Assembly (NCBI GenBank): GCA_963797015.1
Contig: CAWCNV010000016.1
Coordinates: 124,001-188,000 of the forward strand
From: JBBPZA01 sp963797015
Lineage (GTDB): Bacteria; Actinomycetota; Thermoleophilia; Solirubrobacterales; Solirubrobacteraceae
Direction: 5' to 3'
Length of the DNA: 64,000 bases
Below, in pieces: positions 49,799-58,183 of the stretch. Every line of letters begins with the position of its first letter. Position 1 is the first letter of the stretch. Below the pieces are notes generated by a model. The model had not been told where the DNA came from. It did not search any database and saw only the letters and a list, made by a program, of their open reading frames with translations. The translations under genes were made by a program, and so were the position numbers.

Positions 49799-50463
49799 TA
49801 GGTGCGCTCCTTGCCCAGTAGCTTGGCCATCTCGGCCTCGAACTCCTCGATCTCGATCTCCCCGCGGGCGTAGCGCTCGCGCAGGATCGACTCCGGCGAC
49901 AGGTTGGCGTAGGCGTCGCCGACGAGCGGGGCCTTGAGGTGGCGTGCGCCCTCGCCGGGCTGCTCCACGTCGTCGAGCAGCCACTTGTCGCCGCGCCAGC
50001 GAAACACCCAGTACTGCTGGCGGCGCGTCTTCTGGTTGACCGCGCCGGCCACCAGCGCGCCGCTGTCGGCGTCGAGGATCGTCTCGACCATCGAGACGTC
50101 GAGCAGCACGACGACGCTGTCCTCGCCGCCGGTCTCGCCGCCCTGGTCATAGCGGACGAAGTCGAGGTCCTCGATCAGCGGGTTCTCGAGCTGGTGCACG
50201 CGGTGCTGGCTGACGAGGCCCTCGATGCGCAGCTTCTGGCGCGCGTTCATCTCGTCGGTGCAGTAGGGCGCCTCGACCGTGGGATCGCGCTCGATCCACG
50301 AGCGCTCGACGGCGAAGAACGCGTCCCGCACGCGGCGGCGGATGGTCTCGGTCGACCAGCGCGCGTCGAGCTGGGCCAGCGCGTCGAGCTCCTCGCCGAC
50401 CTTCTCGCCGCGAGCGTCGCCGGCGGCCTTCCCGCCGCCGAACAGTCGTGAGAAGAGCCCCAC
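49795..50463 (-). CDS. Tim44-like-domain protein with SHOCT end, cytosolic
   Basis: A 222-residue protein. Its central part (residues about 35-165) is a Tim44-like alpha/beta domain: STETIRRRVRDAFFAVERSWIERD, PYCTDEMNARQKLRIEGLVSQHRVHQLENP, VVLLDVSMVETILDADSGALV, and QQYWVFRWRGDKWLLDDVEQ. The C-terminus is SHOCT-like (SPESILRERYARGEIEIEEFEAEMAKLL). No signal or membrane helix is present. It follows its membrane-bound paralogue by 4 nt, so the two probably work together. GTG start at 50463. Confidence 0.85.
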   Translation of the reverse strand: MGLFSRLFGGGKAAGDARGEKVGEELDALAQLDARWSTETIRRRVRDAFFAVERSWIERDPTVEAPYCTDEMNARQKLRIEGLVSQHRVHQLENPLIEDLDFVRYDQGGETGGEDSVVVLLDVSMVETILDADSGALVAGAVNQKTRRQQYWVFRWRGDKWLLDDVEQPGEGARHLKAPLVGDAYANLSPESILRERYARGEIEIEEFEAEMAKLLGKERTY

Positions 50464-50467
50464 CGCG

Positions 50468-51337
50468 CTAGGGGGTCGCCTTGGGCGGGTTCGCGGGCGC
50501 GGCGTCCTCGTCCTGCTCGTAGATACGCGGGCCCTCGTCCTGGTTCACGATCGGCGCACGCAGGTGGTACGCGGCCTCCTCGCCCTGCTGGATCTCGTCC
50601 AGCACCCAGCCGTACTGCGGGTGGCGGGTGAAGGACCAGTACTGCTCGAACTTCGTCGGCGAGCGCTTGTTGCCGTTGATCATCGCGCCCGAGCGGGTGT
50701 CCTCCATCCAGTCGCGGGCCGAGCACTGGATGTAGGCCACGAAGCGGTCCTGGCCGTCGTCGGTCACGTTGTAGATGCGCACGATCTGCACGTCGGTGAG
50801 GCGCAGGTCGGCGATCCGGTTGACGCGGTTCTGGCGCTCGTAGCCCTCGAGCTGGAGCCGGTGGCGCTCGAAGAGCGCCTCCGACACGTACGGGCGGCAT
50901 TCCTCGACGCTGCGCTTCTCCCACGACATCTGGATCGGGAAGAAGGCATCCTTGACGCGCTTCTTGAGCTCGGTCGGGTCCCAGTAGCCATCGTCCAGGT
51001 TGGCCGCGCCGGCCTCCTTCTCGACCTTGCGAGCGCGCCGCAGGATGCGGTCCCGGTACCACTTGCGGCGGCTGTTGTTGACCAGCCCGATGATCAGCGG
51101 CAGCCCGAAGACCAGCAGCATGATGCCGACGAAGATCAGCGTGCCGGTCAGGCCGAGGCTGCCGCCGCTGCCGCCCGAGCCGCCGTAGTACCCGCCGCCT
51201 CCTCCGCCGCCGCCGCCGCCGGAGAAGCCGCCGCCTCCTCCGCCGCCCGAGCCGGTGGCGCCGCCGGCGAGGCCGTAGGCGGGCGCGGCCAGCACGAAGG
51301 GACTGAGCAGGGCGAGGGCGAGAAGACGGGTTCGCAT
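50468..51337 (-). CDS. Membrane-bound Tim44-like-domain protein
   Basis: A 289-residue protein. A signal sequence (LLALALLSPFVLAAPAYGLA) is followed by a Gly/Ser-rich stretch (residues about 26-60), one membrane helix (LIFVGIMLLVFGLPLIIGLV) and a cytosolic-type Tim44-like domain (DPTELKKRVKDAFFPIQMSWEKRS, IYNVTDDGQDRFVAYIQCSARDW, FEQYWSFTRHPQYGWVLDEIQQGEEA). The polyglycine tract recalls other actinobacterial members of this family. The role of bacterial Tim44-like proteins is not established. ATG at 51337 has a TATCTT box 7 nt upstream. Confidence 0.87.
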   Translation of the reverse strand: MRTRLLALALLSPFVLAAPAYGLAGGATGSGGGGGGGFSGGGGGGGGGGYYGGSGGSGGSLGLTGTLIFVGIMLLVFGLPLIIGLVNNSRRKWYRDRILRRARKVEKEAGAANLDDGYWDPTELKKRVKDAFFPIQMSWEKRSVEECRPYVSEALFERHRLQLEGYERQNRVNRIADLRLTDVQIVRIYNVTDDGQDRFVAYIQCSARDWMEDTRSGAMINGNKRSPTKFEQYWSFTRHPQYGWVLDEIQQGEEAAYHLRAPIVNQDEGPRIYEQDEDAAPANPPKATP

Positions 51338-51344
51338 GGGTCCG

Positions 51345-51350
51345 AAGATA
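51345..51350 (-). promoter_or_regulatory. -10 box TATCTT of the Tim44-like pair
   Basis: Minus-strand TATCTT ends 7 nt before the ATG at 51337. Confidence 0.4.
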
Positions 51351-51422
51351 CCGATGCGCCGCGGAGCAGTGGACGCTTGCGGACGCCCCTCCCACGGGCC
51401 CCGATCCGCACCGGAGCGATGC

Positions 51423-51428
51423 TATGGT
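51423..51428 (+). promoter_or_regulatory. -10 box TATGGT of glyA
   Basis: TATGGT ends 9 nt before the ATG at 51438, so glyA has almost no leader and no room for a riboswitch. Confidence 0.4.
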
Positions 51429-51437
51429 CGCCCGTCC

Positions 51438-52724
51438 ATGAGCGACCTGCCCGCGGACTTCTTCGAGCGTCCCCTGGCCGAGGTCGATCCCGAGATCGCC
51501 GAGGTCCTGCAGCTCGAGCTCGAGCGCCAGCAGCGCACGCTCGAGATGATCGCCTCGGAGAACTTCGTGCCCCAGGCGGTGCTCGAGTGCCAGGGCTCCG
51601 TGTTGACCAACAAGTACGCCGAGGGCTACCCCGGCCGGCGCTACTACGGCGGCTGCGAGTACGTCGACATCTCCGAGCAGCTCGCGATCGACCGTGCCAA
51701 AGAGGTGTTCGGCGGCGACCACGTCAACGTCCAGCCCCACGCCGGGGCGCAGGCGAACGCCGCCGCCTACCACGCGCTGCTCCAGCCCGGCGACACCATC
51801 CTCGGCATGGAGCTCAGCCACGGCGGCCACCTGACCCACGGGATGAAGATCAACGTCTCGGGCCGGCTCTACAACGTGGTCGCCTACCACGTCCGGCGCG
51901 AGGACAGCATCGTCGACATGGACGAGCTCGCGGAGCTCGCGCGCGAGCATCGCCCGAAGCTGATCATCGCCGGCTGGTCGGCCTACCCGCGCCAGCTCGA
52001 CTTCGTGCGCTTCCGCGAGATCGCCGACGACGTCGGCGCCTACCTGATGACCGACATGGCGCACTTCGCCGGGCTCGTCGCCGCCGGCCTGCACCCCAAC
52101 CCGGTGCCCTACTCCGACCTCGTCACGACCACGATCCACAAGACGATCGGCGGCGCCCGCGGCGGGATGATCATCTGCCGCGAAGCGCTGGCCAAGAAGA
52201 TCGACTCGGCGGTCTTCCCCGGGCAGCAGGGCGGACCGCTCGAGCACGTGATCGCGGGCAAGGCGGTCGCGCTTCGGATCGCGCGCAGCGACGCGTTCCG
52301 CGAGCGCCAGGAGCGCACGCTGGCCGGCGCGCGCGCGGTCGCCGGCGAGCTGCGCGGAACCGGCCACGGGGTCGACGTCCTCACCGGCGGCACCGACGTC
52401 CACCTGACACTGGTCGACCTGCGCGCCTCAGAGCTCGACGGCCGACAGGCCGAGGACCGCCTCGCCGAGATCGGGATCACCGTGAACCGCAACGCGGTGC
52501 CCTTCGACCCGCGCCCGCCGATGGTCTCGTCCGGGCTGCGAGTCGGAACGCCCGCGCTCGCGACCCGCGGCCTGCAGGCCGAGGACTTCGAGGAGGTCGG
52601 CCGGATCATGGCCGCGGCGCTGCAGCCGGAGTTCGAGTCCCGCCGTGACGAGCTGAGCGAGCGCGTCAGGGCCGTCGTCGAGCGCTACCCGCTCTACACG
52701 CACCTCACGGCAGCGGTCGCCTAG
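51438..52724 (+). CDS. glyA: Serine hydroxymethyltransferase
   Basis: A 428-residue PLP enzyme. It has LEMIASENFVPQAVLE, YYGGCEYVDISEQLAIDRA, HAGAQANAAAY, the PLP-binding Lys235 in VTTTIHKTIGGARGG, and VTVNRNAVPFDPR in the C-terminal domain (ITVNRNAVPF). It converts serine and tetrahydrofolate to glycine and methylene-THF, feeding one-carbon metabolism. It belongs to the conserved prfA-prmC-tsaC-glyA neighbourhood seen in many Gram-positive lineages, here interrupted by about 5.3 kb of accessory genes. Confidence 0.97.
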   Translation: MSDLPADFFERPLAEVDPEIAEVLQLELERQQRTLEMIASENFVPQAVLECQGSVLTNKYAEGYPGRRYYGGCEYVDISEQLAIDRAKEVFGGDHVNVQPHAGAQANAAAYHALLQPGDTILGMELSHGGHLTHGMKINVSGRLYNVVAYHVRREDSIVDMDELAELAREHRPKLIIAGWSAYPRQLDFVRFREIADDVGAYLMTDMAHFAGLVAAGLHPNPVPYSDLVTTTIHKTIGGARGGMIICREALAKKIDSAVFPGQQGGPLEHVIAGKAVALRIARSDAFRERQERTLAGARAVAGELRGTGHGVDVLTGGTDVHLTLVDLRASELDGRQAEDRLAEIGITVNRNAVPFDPRPPMVSSGLRVGTPALATRGLQAEDFEEVGRIMAAALQPEFESRRDELSERVRAVVERYPLYTHLTAAVA

Positions 52725-52753
52725 CGACCCCTTCGTCGCCCGCTCCGGGGCTG

Positions 52754-53767
52754 ATGCGCGTCTGGGTGGATCTGACCAATACGGCGCACGTCGTCGTGCT
52801 GCGCCCGCTGGTCGAGCTGCTCGAGCGCGGCGGGCACGAGGTCGTGCTCACCGCGCGGCCGCTCTCGCACACCGTCGAGCTGCTCGACGACTGGGGCCAT
52901 CCGTACACGGTGCTCGGCCGCCACGGCGGCGCGGGGCGCGCCGGCAAGGCGCGAGCCGCGGCCGAACGGGTCCGGCTGATGATCGGCTTCGGCCGCCGCG
53001 CTGGCTTCGACTGCGCGCTGGGCCATGCATCGACCGACCTGCCGATAGCCGCCCGCGCGCTGCGCGTCCCCAACACGACGATGTTCGACTACGAGTGGGC
53101 GGCGCTCCAGCACCACGTCAACTGCCGCTTCGCCGATCGCGTGCTCGTTCCCGACGCGATCCCGGCCGAGCGCCTGCGCCGCTACGGGGCGCGTCCCCCC
53201 AAGCTCGTTCGCTACCCCGGGCTGAAGGAGGAGTACTACCTCGCCGGCTTCGAGCCGGACGCAACGCTGCTCGAGCGTCTCGGCGTGCCGACCGGCGCGA
53301 AGCTCTGCGTCGTCCGCACAGCGCCTTCCTACGCGCTCTACCTCGGAGGCGCCGAGAGCGGGCTGCTGCCGGAGCTGCTGCGACGCCTGGCCGGCGACGA
53401 GGAGCTCGTGACCGTGGTGCTCGCGCGCACACTGGAGCAGCGCGCCGCGATCGGCGCGCTCGATCTGCCTCGCGTCGTGGTCCCAGAGCGCGCCGTCGAC
53501 GGCCGCAGCCTCGTCGCGCTCGCCGACGCGCTCGTCTCGGCCGGCGGCACCATGAACCGCGAGGCGGCCGTGCTCGGCACGCCCGTGTGGTCGATCTTCG
53601 AGGGCCGCATGGGAGCGGTCGACGAGCAGCTCATCGCCGAGGAGCGGCTGCGGCTGCTGCACGACCCCGGCGAGGTGGTCGTCGAGCGCCGCGAGCGGAG
53701 CGGCGCGCCGCTAGCGGGCCGCGATCCGGCGGAGCTCTTGCGGATGGCGCTGCCGTGGGTCGCGTGA
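52754..53767 (+). CDS. DUF354-family glycosyltransferase-like protein
   Basis: A 337-residue GT-B-like protein. It opens MRVWVDLTNTAHVVVLRPLVELLERGGHEVVLTAR, the DUF354 pattern, then ALGHASTDLPIAARAL, TTMFDYEWA, ADRVLVPDAIP, KLVRYPGLKEEYYL, and ends with ALADALVSAGGTMNREAAVLGTPVWSIFEG, which resembles the nucleotide-sugar site of MurG/UDP-GlcNAc 2-epimerase-like enzymes. The substrate is not established for this family. It lies 29 nt after glyA and before the envelope-sugar genes, so a role in surface glycan assembly is plausible. Confidence 0.83.
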   Translation: MRVWVDLTNTAHVVVLRPLVELLERGGHEVVLTARPLSHTVELLDDWGHPYTVLGRHGGAGRAGKARAAAERVRLMIGFGRRAGFDCALGHASTDLPIAARALRVPNTTMFDYEWAALQHHVNCRFADRVLVPDAIPAERLRRYGARPPKLVRYPGLKEEYYLAGFEPDATLLERLGVPTGAKLCVVRTAPSYALYLGGAESGLLPELLRRLAGDEELVTVVLARTLEQRAAIGALDLPRVVVPERAVDGRSLVALADALVSAGGTMNREAAVLGTPVWSIFEGRMGAVDEQLIAEERLRLLHDPGEVVVERRERSGAPLAGRDPAELLRMALPWVA

Positions 53768-53821
53768 GGTGGGCGCGCGGGTGCGGCGTGCGCGGGCGAG
53801 CGGAGCGGGCCCGGCGGGGCG

Positions 53822-55009
53822 CTACCGCGGACCGGCCGTGAGTGCCGGCTCGCTCTCCTGCTCCTGCTCCTGCTCGAGCTCGGCCTCCTTGGGCGCCGCC
53901 CGGCGGAAACCGAACACCTGCAGGTGGCGCGCCTTGAGGATCTCGAGCCTGTAGACGATCCAGATCGAGGCGGCCACGATCCCGATCCCGGCCGCGGCGG
54001 CGATGAGCGTGTTGCCGGTGTCCCACACGCCGTACGGGCGCGGGGGGACGAAGCGCAGCAGGATCGCGTAGCCGGCGAGCAGCGCGGCCCATACGTGCAG
54101 GTAGGCGGCGGTCCGCCGCTGCGAGAAGCCGATACGCAGGAAGCGGTGGTAGAAGTGGTTGTGGTCGGCCGACCACGGCGCGCGGCGGTACTTGAGGCGC
54201 TTGAGGACGACGAACGAGGTGTCGAGCAGCGGCACCGCGAGCACGAGCAGCGGCGCGGCCAGCGCGATCGTCGCCGCGCTCTTCAGCACGCCCTCGACGG
54301 CGAGGCTGCCGAGCACGAAGCCCAGCGCGAGCGCGCCGCAATCGCCCATGAAGACCTTCGCCGGGTGGTAGTTGTGGCGCAGGAAGCCGAGCGTCGCGCC
54401 GCACACGATCGCCGCGATGGCCGCCGTCTCCAGGCGCCCGAACGAGGCGGCCAGCAGCGCGAAGGCCGCGCAGGCGATCGCCACGATCCCCGCCGCCAGC
54501 GAGTCCATCCCGTCGATCAGGTTCACGAGGTTGGCGACCAGCGTGATCCAGAAGATCGTCAGCGGGACGGCGAACGCGCCGAAGCTCACGTACCCGTACA
54601 CGGGTAGCGTGATGTGGCTGAAGGTCATGTCCCAGCCCAGCACCGGGATCAGCGACACGAGCGCGACCGCGACGAGCTTCACGCCCGGGACCAGCCCGCG
54701 GAGGTCGTCCACCAGGCCGATGACCGCGACGCAGGCCATCCCGATCACGATCCCCAGCAGCGCCCCGTGGAGGTCGACAAGCAGAAGCGTGGGAACGAGG
54801 ATCGCGACGACGATCGCGAGGCCGCCGACGCGCGGGATCGGCGCAGCGTGGATCCGCGGCCGGTCGCCGCCGGTGTCAAGGGCCCCGACACGGTGCGCCA
54901 AGCGCACGGTGAGCGGTGTGAGGGCGAGCACGAGAGCCAGCCCGCCGATGAAGCCCCACACGACCGCCCTGTCCTCCACGAGGGCCCGGAGGGCGTCGAT
55001 GATGGACAT
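53822..55009 (-). CDS. WecA/MraY-family glycosyl-1-phosphate transferase
   Basis: A 395-residue membrane enzyme with about ten helices. Signature loops are VIGLVDDLRGLVPGVK (metal-binding DD), LVNLIDGMDSLAAGI, KVFMGDCGALALGFVLGS and the HxH-rich ADHNHFYHRFLRIG; these define the WecA/TagO branch rather than MraY. It links a sugar-1-phosphate (usually GlcNAc-1-P) to decaprenyl phosphate to start a wall polymer. Actinobacterial homologues (Rv1302) lie just after tsaC, as here. The C-terminal tail is Glu/Gln-rich. ATG at 55009 has TATAAA 10 nt upstream. Confidence 0.93.
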   Translation of the reverse strand: MSIIDALRALVEDRAVVWGFIGGLALVLALTPLTVRLAHRVGALDTGGDRPRIHAAPIPRVGGLAIVVAILVPTLLLVDLHGALLGIVIGMACVAVIGLVDDLRGLVPGVKLVAVALVSLIPVLGWDMTFSHITLPVYGYVSFGAFAVPLTIFWITLVANLVNLIDGMDSLAAGIVAIACAAFALLAASFGRLETAAIAAIVCGATLGFLRHNYHPAKVFMGDCGALALGFVLGSLAVEGVLKSAATIALAAPLLVLAVPLLDTSFVVLKRLKYRRAPWSADHNHFYHRFLRIGFSQRRTAAYLHVWAALLAGYAILLRFVPPRPYGVWDTGNTLIAAAAGIGIVAASIWIVYRLEILKARHLQVFGFRRAAPKEAELEQEQEQESEPALTAGPR

Positions 55010-55019
55010 CGCCGAAAGG

Positions 55020-55025
55020 TTTATA
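55020..55025 (-). promoter_or_regulatory. -10 box TATAAA of the WecA-like gene
   Basis: Minus-strand TATAAA is the best -10 match in the window and ends 10 nt before the ATG at 55009, implying a leaderless transcript. Confidence 0.52.
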
Positions 55026-55117
55026 GCAGCGGGGCCGAACTCCTCCCGACTCCGCCGGCCGCGCATCGGCGCCTGCAGAGCCCGATCTGGGGGTCGTGAG
55101 CCGTGCGAGGCCCCTGC

Positions 55118-55123
55118 TAGCCT
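55118..55123 (+). promoter_or_regulatory. -10 box TAGCCT of the nucleotide-sugar operon
   Basis: TAGCCT ends 9 nt before the GTG at 55133. Confidence 0.38.
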
Positions 55124-55132
55124 CGCGCGAGC

Positions 55133-56440
55133 GTGAGCGACGTGGCGACAACTCCGTCGAGCTTCGCCGACCGGATCGCCACGCGCGAAGCCAGGATCGG
55201 GATCGTCGGCCTCGGCTACGCGGGCCTGCCGCTCGCGCTCGCGTTCGCCGAGCGCGGCTTCCCGGTCACCGGCATCGACCTCAGCGACGAGCGCGTGAAG
55301 GCCGTGCGCGAGCGGCGCTCCTACCTCGTCGACGTTCCCCCCGAGCGCTACGCGTCGCTCGAGGGCACGGTCACGGCGACGACGGACTACGCGGTGCTCG
55401 CCGAGCTCGACGCCATCGTCATCTGCGTTCCCACGCCGCTCTCCAAGACGCGCACGCCCGACCTCTCGTTCATCGTCGCGGCCGCGGAGTCGGCGTCCAG
55501 GCACCTGCGCGACGACGGCCCGCTGGTGGTCCTGCAGTCGACGTCGCACCCCGGGACCACGGAGGAGATCGTGCTGCCGATCCTGGCCCGCGGCGGGCGC
55601 ACCGTGGGCGAGGAGTTCTTCCTGGGCTACGCGCCCGAGCGCGTCGACCCGGGCAGCCGCGAATGGACCATGCGCAACACGCCCAAGGTCGTCTCCGGCG
55701 TGACCGAGGAGTGCCTGCGCCGCACCGAGCTGCTGTTCGCGCAGATCGTCGACACCGTCGTGCCGGTCTCGGGACCCATGGTGGCCGAGCTCGCGAAGAT
55801 CCACGAGAACACCTTCCGCGCGGTCAACATCGCGCTGGCCAACGAGCTCGCGCTGATGTGCGACCGGCTGGGGATCTCGGTGTGGGAGGTCATCGACGCG
55901 GCGGCGACCAAGCCGTTCGCGTTCCTGCCCCACTACCCGGGCCCGGGCCTGGGCGGCGACTGCATCCCGGTGGTGCCGCACTTCCTCGCGTCGCGGCTGC
56001 GCGAGTACGGCTACTCCGCGCAGCTGATCGCCGCTGCGCACGAGATCAACGCGCACATGCCGGTCTACGTCGTGCAGAAGATCGCCGAGGCGCTCAACGA
56101 CCGCGGCAAGCCGATCAAGGGCTCGCGCCTTCTGCTGCTCGGGATGGCCTACAAGCCCGACGTGCACGACACGCGCGAGTCGCCCAGCATCGAGATCATG
56201 CGCCGGCTGCTCGAGCTCGGCGCGGTGCTCGAGTACTGCGACCCGTGGGTGCCCGAGGTCGAGCTCGACGGCGAGCGCCACGTCGGCGTCGAGCTGGATG
56301 GCGAGCGGCTGGAGCAGGCCGACTGCGTCGTCCTGCTCACCGCGCACAGCGCGTTCCGCGCGGCGCCGTGGGAGCGCGCGGGGCTCGTGGTGGACACGCG
56401 CAACGTCGTCCCGGACTCACCTTCCGTCACCCGCATCTAG
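55133..56440 (+). CDS. UDP-sugar 6-dehydrogenase (UDP-GlcNAc/ManNAc type)
   Basis: A 435-residue nucleotide-sugar dehydrogenase. The NAD site is IGIVGLGYAGLPLALAFAERG, followed by ICVPTPLSKTRTPDLSFI, QSTSHPGTTEE and EEFFLGYAPERVDPG; the catalytic Cys is in GPGLGGDCIPVVPHFLASR. The GGDCIPV/PHFLA form is that of the WbpA/WecC group oxidising C6 of UDP-GlcNAc or UDP-ManNAc to a uronic acid, rather than UDP-glucose. It heads a five-gene operon with three epimerase-like enzymes and a dehydratase fusion. GTG start at 55133. Confidence 0.93.
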   Translation: MSDVATTPSSFADRIATREARIGIVGLGYAGLPLALAFAERGFPVTGIDLSDERVKAVRERRSYLVDVPPERYASLEGTVTATTDYAVLAELDAIVICVPTPLSKTRTPDLSFIVAAAESASRHLRDDGPLVVLQSTSHPGTTEEIVLPILARGGRTVGEEFFLGYAPERVDPGSREWTMRNTPKVVSGVTEECLRRTELLFAQIVDTVVPVSGPMVAELAKIHENTFRAVNIALANELALMCDRLGISVWEVIDAAATKPFAFLPHYPGPGLGGDCIPVVPHFLASRLREYGYSAQLIAAAHEINAHMPVYVVQKIAEALNDRGKPIKGSRLLLLGMAYKPDVHDTRESPSIEIMRRLLELGAVLEYCDPWVPEVELDGERHVGVELDGERLEQADCVVLLTAHSAFRAAPWERAGLVVDTRNVVPDSPSVTRI

Positions 56441-56444
56441 ATAG

Positions 56445-57302
56445 GTGCCGCCTCTGCTCATCCTCGGCGCCGGCTACCTCGGCGCGGCGATGGCGGCGCG
56501 CGCGCTGGACGCGGGGGAGGAGGTCGTGCTGGCCGACAACTGGTACGCGACCGAGCGTCGCCAGCTCGACGGCCTGCGCGATCGTGGCGCCCAGATCGAG
56601 ACCGCCGACCTGCGCCGTCGGGGCGACCTCGAGCGGCTGATCGGAAAGCGCCCCGCGCGGATCTACCTGCTCGCCGCCCAGGCCAGCCGCCCGATCGCCG
56701 AGCGCGAGCCCGACTACACCGAGGAGACCAACGTCACCGGCGTGCGAAAGGTCGCGGAGGTGGTCGCGGCCGCGCCCGACCCTCCTCCGGTCGTGTTCGC
56801 CAGCTCGCTCAACGTGTACGGCGAAAAGGCCACGGGCCACGTCGGCCCCGACCACCCATATGGCCCGCAGGGCGACCTCGCGCACCTGTCGAAGGTCTAC
56901 GGCGAGCTGTGCCTCGCCCTGTACGCCCGCCGCGCCGGATTCGGGCTGCACGTCGCGCGGCTGGCGATCGTGTTCGGCGCCAGTCCTGTCGAGCACGAGG
57001 GCCCCGAGTCCCAGACCGTGGTCGACAGGTTCCGCCGCCTCGCCGCGGCGGGCGAGCCGCTCACGGTGGACGCCGGCGGCCGTGCCACGATCGGCGTCGT
57101 GCACGTCGACGACGCCGCGCGCATCCTGCTCGAGCTCGATCCGCGCGGCGGCGTGGAGGCGAGCAACGTCGTGGCCGAGAGCATCACGGTCGGAGCGCTC
57201 GCCGCGCTGGTCGAGGGCAGGCCGGGCGACGGTAGCCCGGCGCGGACCTACGAGACGCCGCACGAGTACCGTCACCGGCTCGCGGAGTATCTGGCCCGGT
57301 GA
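56445..57302 (+). CDS. Extended-SDR epimerase-like protein lacking the catalytic Tyr
   Basis: A 285-residue protein of the extended SDR family. The NAD motif is LLILGAGYLGAAMAARAL (GxGxxG), and VFASSLNVYG supplies the catalytic Ser. The usual YxxxK is replaced by AHLSK (in GDLAHLSKVYGE): the Lys is kept, but the Tyr position is Ala. It may be a redox-inactive binding protein, use another base, or catalyse a reaction that does not need the Tyr. It lies 4 nt after the dehydrogenase gene and overlaps the next epimerase in GTGA. GTG start. Confidence 0.85.
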   Translation: MPPLLILGAGYLGAAMAARALDAGEEVVLADNWYATERRQLDGLRDRGAQIETADLRRRGDLERLIGKRPARIYLLAAQASRPIAEREPDYTEETNVTGVRKVAEVVAAAPDPPPVVFASSLNVYGEKATGHVGPDHPYGPQGDLAHLSKVYGELCLALYARRAGFGLHVARLAIVFGASPVEHEGPESQTVVDRFRRLAAAGEPLTVDAGGRATIGVVHVDDAARILLELDPRGGVEASNVVAESITVGALAALVEGRPGDGSPARTYETPHEYRHRLAEYLAR

Positions 57303-58183
57303 GGATCGTCGTCACCGGCGCGACGGGCTACCTGGGCTGGCGCGCCACCGTTCTGCTTCGCGAGCGCGGGCACGACGTGCTCGCTCTGACCCGGCCGGGA
57401 CACACGCCGCGGGCCGCGTCGCGCGATCTGGACGCAATCGAGGTCGACGCGGGCGCGCCCGCCGCGCGCGAGCACCTGGCCGGCCGCGACGCGGTCCTGC
57501 ACTTCGCGGGCGTTCCCGACCCCGCGCGCTCGGCGGCCGACCCGGCGCGCGCGGTGCGCGAGAACGCCGGCACGACGCTCAACCTGCTCGACGGCTGCCT
57601 CGAGCACGGCGCCGGCCTGGTCTACCCCTCGACCGTGCGCGCGGGAGTCGAGCCCGCGCCAGACGCCTACGCGGCCTCCAAGCGCCTCGGCGAGGAGGCC
57701 TGCCGTCTGCACGCGGCGCGGTCGACCGTCCTGCGCCTCACCTCGGTCTTCGGCCCGGGGCAGGTGACGTGGGAGGGCGCGACCGGCGCGATCGCGGCCT
57801 TCGCCGCGCGGGCCATGGACGGCGGGCCGGTCGTCGTGCGCGGCAACCCGCGCCGCACGCGCGACTTCGTGTACGTGGACGACTTCGTGCTGGGGCTCGA
57901 AACGCTTCTCGCCGAGGGGGGCTGGGGCCAGCGCCTGGTGGCGGCCAGCGGACGGTCGACGTCGCTGCTCGAGGCGGCCGAGACCGTGCGCGAGGCGGTC
58001 GATCCCGACTGCCCGATCGAGCTGCCCGAAAACGCTCTCGCGCCCGGCGAGGACGAGAGCTACGCGGCCGATCCGCGGGCCCCGAGACTACGCTTCGACA
58101 GCCGCCCCCTGGCCGAGACGATCCCGCTCTATGTCGACTGGCTCCGCTCCCACGCCGCTGCTCAAGGCCGCGCCCGAGCCTGA
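57299..58183 (+). CDS. NAD-dependent nucleotide-sugar epimerase
   Basis: A 294-residue extended SDR. The NAD motif is IVVTGATGYLGWRATVLL; AVLHFAGVPDPARSAADP and YPSTVRAG follow, and the catalytic YxxxK is intact (AYAASKRLGEEAC). RRTRDFVYVDDFVLGLETLL is the typical C-terminal substrate-domain motif. It should act on a UDP- or dTDP-sugar, possibly the product of the upstream dehydrogenase. It shares GTGA with the gene before it, and its last 53 nt overlap the start of the fusion gene. Confidence 0.9.
   Translation: MRIVVTGATGYLGWRATVLLRERGHDVLALTRPGHTPRAASRDLDAIEVDAGAPAAREHLAGRDAVLHFAGVPDPARSAADPARAVRENAGTTLNLLDGCLEHGAGLVYPSTVRAGVEPAPDAYAASKRLGEEACRLHAARSTVLRLTSVFGPGQVTWEGATGAIAAFAARAMDGGPVVVRGNPRRTRDFVYVDDFVLGLETLLAEGGWGQRLVAASGRSTSLLEAAETVREAVDPDCPIELPENALAPGEDESYAADPRAPRLRFDSRPLAETIPLYVDWLRSHAAAQGRARA

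Noticed and set aside
51190..51250. GC-rich trinucleotide repeat as a non-coding element
   Set aside because: It encodes the Gly/Ser-rich linker of the membrane Tim44-like protein.
50247..52403. Long minus-strand frame opposite glyA and running through a Tim44-like gene
   Set aside because: The glyA and Tim44-like motifs are in other frames; this frame has no recognisable domain.
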